A stretch of DNA of 22,791 nucleotides from a virus: positions 1 through 22,791 of IMG/VR virus record IMGVR_UViG_3300044527_000067, one strand, 5' to 3'. Position numbers and translations under genes: made by a program. The notes beneath the pieces were generated by a model. It ran no database searches, was not told the origin of the DNA, and was given only the letters and a program-made list of their open reading frames with translations. Shown here one piece after another: positions 15,976 to 22,791 of this stretch (positions within the stretch are counted from its first letter, which is position 1; every line of letters begins with the position of its first letter).

Positions 15976-16680
15976 TCAGATCCTCTGCGTGGAGACGCCC
16001 TCAAGCAACTCCTCGATGCGGCGGTTGCGCGCCCAGGTGGTGGCGATGTCGGTCGCACTGCCAAGCAGGCTCGTGCCGGCAGCGAGGCCCGGATAGATCG
16101 TGTTGGCGGTGGACTGGAGGTTCTGCGCGGAAATGTCGGCCATCGTGGCGCCGACTCCGATGTTGAAGGCCCGCAACCTTGCGGCCTCCTGCTCGCGCAC
16201 CGTGGACGCGTTGATGTTCAGGCGGTCGATTTCTTTGACGAGGTCCATGCTGCCGATGATTTCCTTGGCGCTGCCCACGCCCAGGACGGCACCGCGTGAA
16301 GCAAGTGCTGCCTGCGCGCTCGCACGCGCCTGCCCAGCACGCATGGAATACTGCCCGAACCGAGCCGCACCTTCGCGGCCAATCTGCACTGCCGTGAACT
16401 CAGCGGCACGCTGGTTGATCCGCCCCATCTCGGCAGCGAACCGTTGGTTCTGGGCCTGCATCTTGAGCTGGTTCTGCTGGCTTTGTGCCGCGTAGAACGC
16501 GCCAATGGCGCCAGTGATCGAACCAAAGACCCCCGCGACGGGGCCAGCAACCGTCATTGTCTGAGCAAATTGCGAGGCGAATGACGGGGCCATTGTTCCC
16601 GCGCCAATGGCGTAAGACTGCCCGGTCAGCAGCGTCGGCCCGGTCGGGCTAGTGGAGAATGGAACTTGTACGACTGCCAT
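15976..16680 (-). CDS. Internal virion protein, T7 gp14-like (234 residues)
   Basis: ATG 16680-16678 with GGAGG at a spacing of five; only one base separates the upstream stop from the start (TGACATG). An N-terminal part rich in Gly, Ala and hydrophobics (about 35-65, TMTVAGPVAGVFGSITGAIG) could insert in a membrane. It is followed by a long amphipathic helix with many Gln and Ala (residues 68-150, NQLKMQAQNQRFAAEMGRIN) and a Gly/Ala-rich end. This is the layout of gp14-type virion core proteins, which are ejected first and form the outer-membrane pore. Gene order supports it. The sequence part GAVLGVGSAKEIIGSMDLV is a pattern I associate with this family. Confidence 0.83.
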   Translation of the reverse strand: MAVVQVPFSTSPTGPTLLTGQSYAIGAGTMAPSFASQFAQTMTVAGPVAGVFGSITGAIGAFYAAQSQQNQLKMQAQNQRFAAEMGRINQRAAEFTAVQIGREGAARFGQYSMRAGQARASAQAALASRGAVLGVGSAKEIIGSMDLVKEIDRLNINASTVREQEAARLRAFNIGVGATMADISAQNLQSTANTIYPGLAAGTSLLGSATDIATTWARNRRIEELLEGVSTQRI

Positions 16681-16681
16681 G

Positions 16682-19615
16682 TCAGCCTCCGATGCTCACT
16701 TCAAGGGTCAATCCGACGATGGTGAGAGGAAGTGGGTCAGACTGACGCACATAAATGCGCCCCGCCTGCTGCCACGTCGGCGTGAGCTTGACACTGATTT
16801 CGTCCGTCTTGAGCGCAGGCGGCGAACCGTATGGCTCCGTAGTGCGTTGCTTGGCCTCGACGAGGTTGTCAGCGTTCGGGCCGACGAAGATTCCGCTCGA
16901 GCGGTACACGCGCAGGAATGCCTCATTGACGTTCTTGGCGCGCCCCTGGCCGAACGCCTCCATCTGGAGTGCCATCGGGAGCGTCTCGAGATCGCTGACG
17001 TAGGGGAGGCCCACATGGACGACCGTGCTTGCACGCTGCAACGCAGCCACCCCGCCCGTCACCGTCACCTGCGGCATCACGGCACCGTCCGCAAGGATGC
17101 TGACGGTCTTGCCCTCAAGGTGCGTCAGGCCGCCCACCGTATCACGTGCGAACGACCATACGGCCGTCGCCACGCCACGCAGAGCCACGGGCAGCACGAG
17201 ATCAGTCCGTGCCGTCGCCACCGTGGTGGAGGTCGTGGACAGGATCGTTAGGCGGTACGTGTTCCCGTTCGCGTCGGTCAGGACGATGGCGTCGCCCACG
17301 TCCGTGGTGGCAGGGAACTGGAAGATGGCACTGCTCGCCGTGATCGTCAGCACGTCGGCTGGCCCCCAGGTCGTGCCGCCCGTCACCGTGACCGTGGTCG
17401 CAGTCGTATTCGTGCCGTCGTAGGTTAGGCCGCAGTCAACGAAGAAGCAGTCTTCGATGTCGCCGATCTGCCGGCTAGCGAACCGTTCGACGTACCGCTT
17501 CGTCACCCCACCGATGGTGCGCTTGACCACCACGTACAGGCGGTCCTCGGCGCCCTCGGCGACCGCAGCGCAGCTCTCAAATGAGCCGTCCGTGACGTGC
17601 TGGTGCCACGCCCCGACCTGTTGTTCGGGGATGTATGTCAGGCCAAGCATGCTGCCAGTGCTTGAGATGAACCACAGCAACGGCTGCGGTGCCTTGCTGT
17701 AACACATGTCAGTGATGTCGAAGTTGTCGAACAGGTGCGTGGATCGCAGCGACAGGTCGCCAGTCACGAAACCGCTTGCCTGCCACGAATAGCCAAGCTC
17801 GCGCACGTGGCCGTCACGCGCAGAGCAGTACACCACCGTGTTGTTCACGATGGACGGCTGCACGTTGTTCGCACCGACATATGACTGCGGACGCACCGAG
17901 ATGGTGGTCGGAGTGATCGTGTCGCTGTTGACCGGGCTGATGCGCCACTCGGCTGCGCTCGTAAGAGCAAGGAGCTGCGTCAGTGGGACGATGTGTCGGA
18001 TCGTGTTGGCCTCGCGTGCTGCCACGCGAAATGCGATGCGGTCGGTGTCCTGAATCGGAATGTGGTACGAGATGTCGCTCTCAGTTCCCGTACGCGTCAT
18101 CCACATCGTCTGCGGAGCGTTCGTTGTTCCGGCGAACACGCGTCGCTGCTCGAAATAACTGACCGCACCAGGGTAGTTCCCAGCCGATGCGAACACCGTG
18201 TCAATGATGGGCGGCGTGATGCCCATATCAGGACCGATATTGTTGTCCGTGAACGTGGTCAGATCCGTCTGCCCAATCAATCCGTACAGGCCGTTCTGGC
18301 GCTTGTAGATGTTGTAGCGAGCAGCGCCAGTGACCGATGACCAGGTGATCGTGTTGCTTGAACCAGCCGCATTCAGGTTGTTGTTCGCAGTAGCTGCCGA
18401 ACTTGGTTCGCTTTCGTCAATACCGTTCGGAGCTACCGTTGTCACCACGTAATAGCTTGTGAAGTCAAGCGACTTGTCACCAAACTGGACATACCCGCCG
18501 GATGACCACGTTCCGTAGGTTGTCGTATCAAGTTCAATTCCGCTGCTGTATGTGCGGACGCGGAACTTGTCTCCGGCGCTTATGTGAGAAACGATGTAGT
18601 AGTCATTGGGAAACGGGTTCGTCCATGTTCCGCCGTCAAGATACACCGGATCGCCAACAGCAAGCCCATGCGGAGCTGAGGCGTGCGCGACACCTGGATT
18701 CGCACTCGTGAACCCGATGATGTTTAGTGCCTCTCCACGGTTAGCGGTAACACTCAACCCGGTAGGCGCCGTAACAGTTGAAGCGAACGAGATCGTGGTC
18801 AGTGTCCACGTCGTCGATCCAAGCCGGCGCAGCTCGCGTGGCGCGTAGCCTGGATGCACAAGCGTCAGCACGTCGGCCGACTGCACGTAGTGGATGTCGA
18901 ACAGGTCAGCCTCGGCGTAGGGATTCGGGATCTCGTAGATCCCTGCCGGCAGCGGATACCAGTACGTCGCGTTCGGAGGCGTCTGATTGACTGCCTGGAG
19001 AATGCAGTAGTAGTTCACGCCTCCAGACGAGACGAGTGCTCCGACCGCATAGACCTGGTTGGATGTGATCGTTCCGCTGCCAGCAGTCGTGATGTCGATT
19101 GCAGACCCGGTCTCGGTCAGGGACAACTGGTAAGTATTTGCCGCAGCATTGATAACGTAGTACGTGGTAGCGGCTACAAGCGGTGCGGGCAACGTGGTTG
19201 TCGCCGACACCTGCACTGGCGTTCCGTTTGCGTATCCGTGCGCGTTGCTTGTAAACGTCTCCGTCCCGGTATTGACGGCAGTGATGGTCTTTGTCGTTGA
19301 ATAAGCCGCTGGCGTACCAGGCCCGAGCGTCGCGCCCTGCGTGTGGAACCGGAAGTACCCCGCGCCAAGCTCGAGCACCAGCGTTTGCGTGGTGCTGAAC
19401 GTGAACGGGATCAGACGCGTGCGCTTCGTGCTGTCCTTCACCTCGCGCACGAATGCAGTGCCTGGTCGGTTCTCTGCTGGCCCTTGCGGAAGCGCAATGA
19501 AGTTGAGCAACTTCGCTGCGCCAGTCTGGAACTTCACGTCATCAATCCGGCCCCACATTTCCGGCGACACTTCGCCGCCGGCAAATGACCGCGTGTAGGT
19601 TCGGGTAAGCGCCAT
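16682..19615 (-). CDS. Nozzle-like tail protein (tail tubular protein B role) with FCCH-like insertions (977 residues)
   Basis: ATG 19615-19613 follows the adaptor stop by one base, and the Shine-Dalgarno sequence is weak, so coupling is likely. Residues 9-56 are the family signature at the N-terminus, SFAGGEVSPEMWGRIDDVKF and then ALPQGPAENRPGTAFV. Residues 106-178 and 295-370 look like the beta domain that phage proteins share with the FCCH domain of ubiquitin-activating E1 enzymes (HGYANGTPVQVSA; HGLAVGDPVYLDG). Between them is a short CBM5/12-like stretch (VGALVSSGGVNYYCILQAVN). Residues 380-460 have a fibronectin-III look. The rest (480-780) is the conserved body. The role expected is the distal tail tube or nozzle joined to the adaptor. 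The insertions probably lie on the virion surface and may touch host glycan. T7 gp12 is shorter (about 790 residues). Confidence 0.82.
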   Translation of the reverse strand: MALTRTYTRSFAGGEVSPEMWGRIDDVKFQTGAAKLLNFIALPQGPAENRPGTAFVREVKDSTKRTRLIPFTFSTTQTLVLELGAGYFRFHTQGATLGPGTPAAYSTTKTITAVNTGTETFTSNAHGYANGTPVQVSATTTLPAPLVAATTYYVINAAANTYQLSLTETGSAIDITTAGSGTITSNQVYAVGALVSSGGVNYYCILQAVNQTPPNATYWYPLPAGIYEIPNPYAEADLFDIHYVQSADVLTLVHPGYAPRELRRLGSTTWTLTTISFASTVTAPTGLSVTANRGEALNIIGFTSANPGVAHASAPHGLAVGDPVYLDGGTWTNPFPNDYYIVSHISAGDKFRVRTYSSGIELDTTTYGTWSSGGYVQFGDKSLDFTSYYVVTTVAPNGIDESEPSSAATANNNLNAAGSSNTITWSSVTGAARYNIYKRQNGLYGLIGQTDLTTFTDNNIGPDMGITPPIIDTVFASAGNYPGAVSYFEQRRVFAGTTNAPQTMWMTRTGTESDISYHIPIQDTDRIAFRVAAREANTIRHIVPLTQLLALTSAAEWRISPVNSDTITPTTISVRPQSYVGANNVQPSIVNNTVVYCSARDGHVRELGYSWQASGFVTGDLSLRSTHLFDNFDITDMCYSKAPQPLLWFISSTGSMLGLTYIPEQQVGAWHQHVTDGSFESCAAVAEGAEDRLYVVVKRTIGGVTKRYVERFASRQIGDIEDCFFVDCGLTYDGTNTTATTVTVTGGTTWGPADVLTITASSAIFQFPATTDVGDAIVLTDANGNTYRLTILSTTSTTVATARTDLVLPVALRGVATAVWSFARDTVGGLTHLEGKTVSILADGAVMPQVTVTGGVAALQRASTVVHVGLPYVSDLETLPMALQMEAFGQGRAKNVNEAFLRVYRSSGIFVGPNADNLVEAKQRTTEPYGSPPALKTDEISVKLTPTWQQAGRIYVRQSDPLPLTIVGLTLEVSIGG

Positions 19616-19616
19616 G

Positions 19617-20297
19617 TCAGCGTCCAGAGATCCAGGAGGTGATGTGACCGGGCTTCACGTCGCGCTGGCTTGCGTCGGATGCGCGTGCCTGCCCGAGGTA
19701 GATGGCGACCATCTGCAGGCATCGCTGCCCCTGACGTGCGCCTTCTTCACCCTTGACGACCGGGCCGGCAAGGAACGACGCGAGCTGCCACGACAATGCA
19801 ATGGTGAACAGCGGGTCGAACTTGGTCGGGTCGCTCACAAGCGCCTGATAGCGCAGGAGCGCGGTTTCCTGGTTCGTGTAGATGATCTTGTTCCCGAGCG
19901 TGTCCGTCTCGATCACGTATTCCTGCGGCACGTACACGCCGGCGGTCGTGATGGGCGGGTTCGTCCATCCGAAACCGTATCGGTCGGCGGGATACGCACG
20001 CACCGTGTAATCGTTCTCAGCCTCGGGCGGCAGCACGGCCACGGCGGTCATCATGTCGCCAGGGCATGCGTATGCGTATTTCCACATGGTGTACGGCATC
20101 GTCACCTGCGCGAGGCTGACGCGCCGCGATGCGAACGACCACGTATGCATCTGGAGAAGCATGTCACGTGCGACCGGGTAGAACCGGGCGCAGTGCTCTG
20201 CCTGTGATGATCCCTCCGGCGGATCAATGCTTGCGACGGTGGCGTCGTCGCCGAGGTGCGCGAGGGCGAGGTTGCAGATCTCAACGACCGAAGCCAT
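19617..20297 (-). CDS. Tail adaptor, tail tubular protein A / gp11-like (226 residues)
   Basis: ATG 20297-20295 is preceded by GGAGG at a spacing of five bases, the strongest Shine-Dalgarno sequence in the window. The N-terminal helices (VVEICNLALAHLGDDATVAS) and the following segment (CARFYPVARDMLLQMHTWSF) are the familiar start of gp11-type adaptor proteins, which dock below the portal and connect it to the nozzle. Length of 226 residues is usual for the family (T7 gp11, 196). The central part is beta and C-terminal helices contain a Q-rich piece (QRCLQMVAIYLGQARASD). It follows the hairpin-bearing gap and starts the tail part of the operon. Confidence 0.87.
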   Translation of the reverse strand: MASVVEICNLALAHLGDDATVASIDPPEGSSQAEHCARFYPVARDMLLQMHTWSFASRRVSLAQVTMPYTMWKYAYACPGDMMTAVAVLPPEAENDYTVRAYPADRYGFGWTNPPITTAGVYVPQEYVIETDTLGNKIIYTNQETALLRYQALVSDPTKFDPLFTIALSWQLASFLAGPVVKGEEGARQGQRCLQMVAIYLGQARASDASQRDVKPGHITSWISGR

Positions 20298-20302
20298 GTA
20301 AG

Positions 20303-20307
20303 CCTCC
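20303..20307 (-). promoter_or_regulatory. Strong Shine-Dalgarno sequence GGAGG of the adaptor gene
   Basis: GGAGG on the minus strand, five bases before ATG 20297-20295. It lies eight bases downstream of the GC-rich hairpin at 20315-20353, so the hairpin does not cover it but could affect ribosome access. Confidence 0.6.
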
Positions 20308-20314
20308 CGTAGGA

Positions 20315-20353
20315 AGGGAGGGGCGCCGTGGTTTCCCGCCGACGCCCCTCCCT
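20315..20353. repeat. Strong 11-base-pair GC-rich hairpin in the head-tail gene gap
   Basis: AGGGAGGGGCG (20315-20325) is the exact reverse complement of CGCCCCTCCCT (20343-20353); the loop is 17 bases. It fills half of the 77-base gap between the 64-residue gene and the adaptor gene, the longest gap in this otherwise packed operon. There is no clear U-run on either side, so a canonical rho-independent terminator is doubtful. A stem protecting the abundant capsid mRNA 3' end, a partial terminator or a processing site are likely readings. The arms are seen; the role is inferred. Confidence 0.65.
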
Positions 20354-20374
20354 GTTCACTAACTCGTTACAAGC

Positions 20375-20569
20375 TCACTCCGATGCTTCGGTCACAGTGT
20401 TTCGAGGCTTCCGCACCTTGCGAGCGTGCTGATCTTCCTCTGGCCTCTGCTCGGGAACATCCAGGTATTCCAGATTTCCGTTGAACGGACCGTTGTACTG
20501 GAAAACATCGCCTTCGTTGCGATAGTGGTTGTCCACGAAGCAGACGACTTTTGCCTTGACCTTTGCCAT
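20375..20569 (-). CDS. Small unknown head-region protein (64 residues)
   Basis: ATG 20569-20567 is preceded by AGGAG at a spacing of six or seven bases, close after the cement-protein stop (12-base gap). The N-terminal half is a compact beta-like stretch (VKAKVVCFVDNHYRNEGDVF), followed by a charged, probably disordered tail (EEDQHARKVRKPRNTVTEAS). Small proteins of this type with a K-x-K-x-V start and a G-D-V-F/F-x-Y piece are common next to capsid genes in tailed phages and are mostly unnamed. A head-tail connector or head accessory protein is possible from the position only. Confidence 0.75.
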   Translation of the reverse strand: MAKVKAKVVCFVDNHYRNEGDVFQYNGPFNGNLEYLDVPEQRPEEDQHARKVRKPRNTVTEASE

Positions 20570-20581
20570 CGAAGTCTCCTA

Positions 20582-21058
20582 TCAGGTCACCGAGAAGCCG
20601 GAGGCGTAGAACTTGCGGCCGTCCTGGATGTCCATGACGACGTAAGCGCACACGCTGCCGGTGGTCGGGGTGCTTCCGACCGTGGTGTACCGAGCGCCGA
20701 TGTACCGCTGTCCGGTAGACAGGAGCTGCGGATTGAAACGCACAGAGAACTGCGCGTTTGCGGTAAGGCTTGCCTGCGGAACGGGTCCAGAGGAACCGAT
20801 CACAGTGACGCCGGTCGAAAGAGCAGCGTTCGTTGCGCCAATGATCTCGAACGTCAGCGAGGTCAGGGTGTTGTATGCCGCAACGCACGTGAAGTTCATA
20901 AACAGATCCTCGCCTTCGCCGATGTCACGGGCGACCGAAAGGTCAATCGTGTCGGTCGAAAGAACGGGAGTACCGGAAACAGGAAGCGCCGCCTGTCCGG
21001 TGGCAACACCAGTCGCAGGGACGGTTCCAGACACAACGAGGAGATTATCAAGAATCAT
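20582..21058 (-). CDS. Capsid cement protein, Bbp16-like (158 residues)
   Basis: ATG 21058-21056 with AAGGA at a spacing of seven, 33 bases after the capsid stop. The sequence begins MILDNLLVVSGTVPATGVAT and continues with a beta-rich, Thr/Ser/Gly-rich body without cysteine clusters or membrane segments, with a late phrase STGQRYIGARYTTVG. It resembles the Bbp16 family of jelly-roll cement proteins, first known from Bordetella phage BPP-1, where the trimer sits on the capsid and stabilises it after expansion. Position directly after the major capsid gene is as in that phage. Recognition is from memory of the family and could be checked by profile search. Confidence 0.82.
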   Translation of the reverse strand: MILDNLLVVSGTVPATGVATGQAALPVSGTPVLSTDTIDLSVARDIGEGEDLFMNFTCVAAYNTLTSLTFEIIGATNAALSTGVTVIGSSGPVPQASLTANAQFSVRFNPQLLSTGQRYIGARYTTVGSTPTTGSVCAYVVMDIQDGRKFYASGFSVT

Positions 21059-21091
21059 GGTGAGTTCCTTCTTTCTTGTTGATGGGAGCTA

Positions 21092-22120
21092 TTAGCTCAC
21101 CACGGCTTCGGTGTTGATGATCGCGTCAACCTTGCGGCACGGAACGCCCTGGAAAGTCAGCCAGCTGTACGGCGTGCCGAACTGCGAAAGACCGTCGTTG
21201 ACCTTCAGGACTGCCTGGCTCTTATCGAGCGCAGCAATCGCAAGGCCGCTGTGGACGGTACGGTTCATGTAGAACGCGGCGCGACCCATTGCCATGTTCG
21301 GGATGCGATACAGAGCACGGCTCATCATCTTGATGATGGCAGTGGATGCGGTCGAGGCCTGGGTGACGTTCTGAGCCATCAGGTCGGTCGTGTTGATGTT
21401 GCAGATTCGCACGACGTAGCGCCAGTCCTTCACGACCAGACCGTTCTTCCACTGGTAACGGGTGGCGTAAGCCTGAAGACGGTTGTTGCCGTCATACACG
21501 GTCTGCTCGCCAAGATCCTCGTGCATGAGGCCAGCGGTCGAACCCTTCGGGAAAGGGCAGTAGACGGTGTTGTCACCCCAAACAACCAGGTAGATCGAGG
21601 TGTTCACGGTCGCATCAGAACCACCCGCAGACAGGATGTTCTGCGAGTTGTTCGGAGAACCAGCACCAATGTCAGAGTAACGCGGCGCGAGGCCGAGGAA
21701 CTGCTTCGGATCGGTGGCGGGGTTGCCGTAGAACAGCGTGGTCGCCTGCGTCTGGTTCATGGCCTCGAGGAAGGCCACGTCTTCGGACAGACGGAACTGC
21801 GCGGTGTTGCCGTTCAGCATGGCGAGATCCTTATCGACCTCGCTGCGAGCCTCAAGGATGCCGCAGGCTTCATCGACCTGGGCAGTCGTGCTCTTGCTGT
21901 TCGGGATGCCCTGGTTGAGGGCGCGCCAGTACACGGCCGGCAGACCAGTACGGATGACAACGCGGTCGCCCGTGGGGAGGTTGCCTTCCTTGAAGACGCA
22001 GTCCTCGAGGATCTCGTTGGTCTGGGACAGGAGTTCCGCGACGACCGGAACGCGGCCCTCGGGATCGGTGCGCTTCGCCCAATCGGCGAGCGTCAGGTTG
22101 TTGGTGGACAGAGTTGCCAT
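21092..22120 (-). CDS. Major capsid protein, BPP-1-like (342 residues)
   Basis: ATG 22120-22118, preceded by AAAGGGA about eight bases upstream. The protein begins MATLSTNNLTLADWAKRTDP and lacks a signal peptide. Features such as VVAELLSQTNEILEDCVFKE, a central LSEDVAFLEAMNQTQATTLF and ending EAVVS fit the capsid family of BPP-1-type podoviruses, whose fold is HK97-like with a changed strand order. Length of about 340 residues is normal for that family. It lies between a scaffold-like protein and a Bbp16-like cement protein, the order expected for head assembly. No N-terminal delta domain to be cleaved is obvious, in line with a separate scaffold. Confidence 0.88.
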   Translation of the reverse strand: MATLSTNNLTLADWAKRTDPEGRVPVVAELLSQTNEILEDCVFKEGNLPTGDRVVIRTGLPAVYWRALNQGIPNSKSTTAQVDEACGILEARSEVDKDLAMLNGNTAQFRLSEDVAFLEAMNQTQATTLFYGNPATDPKQFLGLAPRYSDIGAGSPNNSQNILSAGGSDATVNTSIYLVVWGDNTVYCPFPKGSTAGLMHEDLGEQTVYDGNNRLQAYATRYQWKNGLVVKDWRYVVRICNINTTDLMAQNVTQASTASTAIIKMMSRALYRIPNMAMGRAAFYMNRTVHSGLAIAALDKSQAVLKVNDGLSQFGTPYSWLTFQGVPCRKVDAIINTEAVVS

Positions 22121-22141
22121 GACTGTTTCCCTTTCGTGGGT

Positions 22142-22791
22142 TTAGGTGCTGGAGGAGTACATCGCGTCGGCGAGGTCATTGAACGAGCGTGGTCCGGCCG
22201 ACTTGGCCTCGCCCTTGGTGCCCGTTACCATGCTGTCCTCGCTGATCGCCTTCCCGGCGCGGAACATGAACCGGATCACTTCCGGGTGGTTCCCGAGGCC
22301 GGACTCGTTGAGCAGGCTGCGGAGTTCGGCAGTACCGAACGCATCGAGCGCCTTCTTCGCCACGGACAGGTTCGCCGACAGACGCTCGCCGCCAAACTCC
22401 TTGTCGGCCTTGCTGCTGTCGGACCATCCGTTGCGAACTGCCTCGATCTGCGCCGCCTGACGTTCAGCCAACTTGGGGCCAACTGCATCAAGGACGCGCT
22501 GCGCGGCTTCCTGCGACAGGTTCAGTTCCTTCGCCACCTTTGAGTATTCAGCAATGACCTCGGAGTCGAATGATTGACCCTCCGGTGCCTTGAACTCGTA
22601 GGTTTCCGGCGCGGTCGGCTTGGCGTCGGCGGGTGCCTCAGCGGCCTTTGCGTCGTTGGCTTCAGGAACCTTGCCGGCAGCGGCCGCATCTGCGGCTTGC
22701 TGGCCCTGGGTCGTGGTCGCCTTCTGCTCGCCACCGTACAGCTTCTCGGCCGTCGCCGAAATGCTTGCGGTAGCACTAGATGCGGGAGCGG
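22142..22791 (-). CDS. Putative scaffold / head assembly protein, N-terminus cut by the window edge
   Basis: The stop TAA is at 22144-22142 and the frame is open to the right edge, giving at least 215 residues. A GTG at 22537 is inside the gene and is not the start. The visible N-terminal part is Ala-, Pro-, Lys- and Glu-rich and probably disordered. Then comes ETYEFKAPEGQSFDSEVIAE, a helical body (KELNLSQEAAQRVLDAVGPK, VAKKALDAFGTAELRSLLNE) and a C-terminal part GNHPEVIRFMFRAGKAISED. This layout, and the place directly before the capsid gene, match proteins that act as scaffolds or are annotated as phage protease/scaffold in podoviruses. No serine-protease triad is visible. The true start and any N-terminal domain lie outside the window. 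Confidence 0.75.
   Translation of the reverse strand, partial: APASSATASISATAEKLYGGEQKATTTQGQQAADAAAAGKVPEANDAKAAEAPADAKPTAPETYEFKAPEGQSFDSEVIAEYSKVAKELNLSQEAAQRVLDAVGPKLAERQAAQIEAVRNGWSDSSKADKEFGGERLSANLSVAKKALDAFGTAELRSLLNESGLGNHPEVIRFMFRAGKAISEDSMVTGTKGEAKSAGPRSFNDLADAMYSSST

Noticed and set aside
14614-16299. Long plus-strand frame (561 codons)
   Set aside because: It lies opposite two well-supported minus-strand virion genes, has arginine/leucine/histidine-rich shadow composition and shows no recognisable domain. Such frames are common opposite GC-rich genes.
22142-22537. GTG start of a 131-residue protein
   Set aside because: The frame continues upstream without a stop to the window edge and the upstream residues fit the same protein family, so the short form is an artefact.
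21251-22543. Long plus-strand frame (430 codons)
   Set aside because: It is antisense to the major capsid and scaffold genes and crosses their intergenic gap; composition is that of a shadow frame.

Overview
The window is most of the virion-structure module of a tailed, short-tailed (podovirus-type) double-stranded DNA phage or prophage. Every gene I support lies on the minus strand, so the module reads from position 22791 down to position 1. Base composition is mostly GC-rich with Gram-negative-type Shine-Dalgarno sequences, and there is a lipoprotein with a lipobox in the presumed lysis area. This suggests a proteobacterial host. The gene set most resembles the Bordetella BPP-1 type of podovirus: a scaffold-like protein, a major capsid protein, and a capsid cement protein of the Bbp16 type in the BPP-1 order. 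Family assignments are made by eye from the translated proteins.

Layout in transcription order. (1) Head: the C-terminal part of a putative scaffold (22142-22791, cut by the window edge), major capsid protein (21092-22120), Bbp16-like cement protein (20582-21058) and a 64-residue unknown (20375-20569). (2) The longest non-coding gap, 77 bases, holds a strong GC-rich hairpin. (3) Tail machine: an adaptor of the tail tubular protein A type (19617-20297), a 977-residue nozzle-like protein (16682-19615), then three proteins that resemble the ejected internal virion proteins: a T7 gp14-like protein, a 592-residue gp15-like protein and a 2886-residue polyvalent giant with an HELIH metallopeptidase motif. 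(4) Host recognition: after a 61-base gap with a 12-base tandem repeat come a T7-anchor/pectate-lyase-fold tailspike, a coiled-coil plus membrane-anchor protein, a 180-residue unknown and a 598-residue fibre-like adhesin. (5) Left end: a 101-residue unknown, a lipoprotein with an internal membrane segment (possible u-spanin) and a 36-residue membrane peptide, followed by a hairpin and a possible terminator arm at the edge.

The genes are packed as one operon: five junctions are 4-base ATGA/GTGA-type overlaps and most others are 1-33 bases. The head genes build and stabilise the capsid. The adaptor and nozzle form the tail. The three large internal proteins are expected to be ejected and form the channel across the envelope. 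The tailspike and fibre bind or degrade the surface receptor. Terminase, portal, endolysin and any replication genes are not in this window.

The features most worth following are the 2886-residue protein (metallopeptidase plus polyvalent domains, with abrupt AT-rich patches inside one reading frame), the possible unimolecular spanin, the 36-residue membrane peptide, and the two structured intergenic elements. No reverse transcriptase or diversity-generating retroelement is visible despite the BPP-1-like context.
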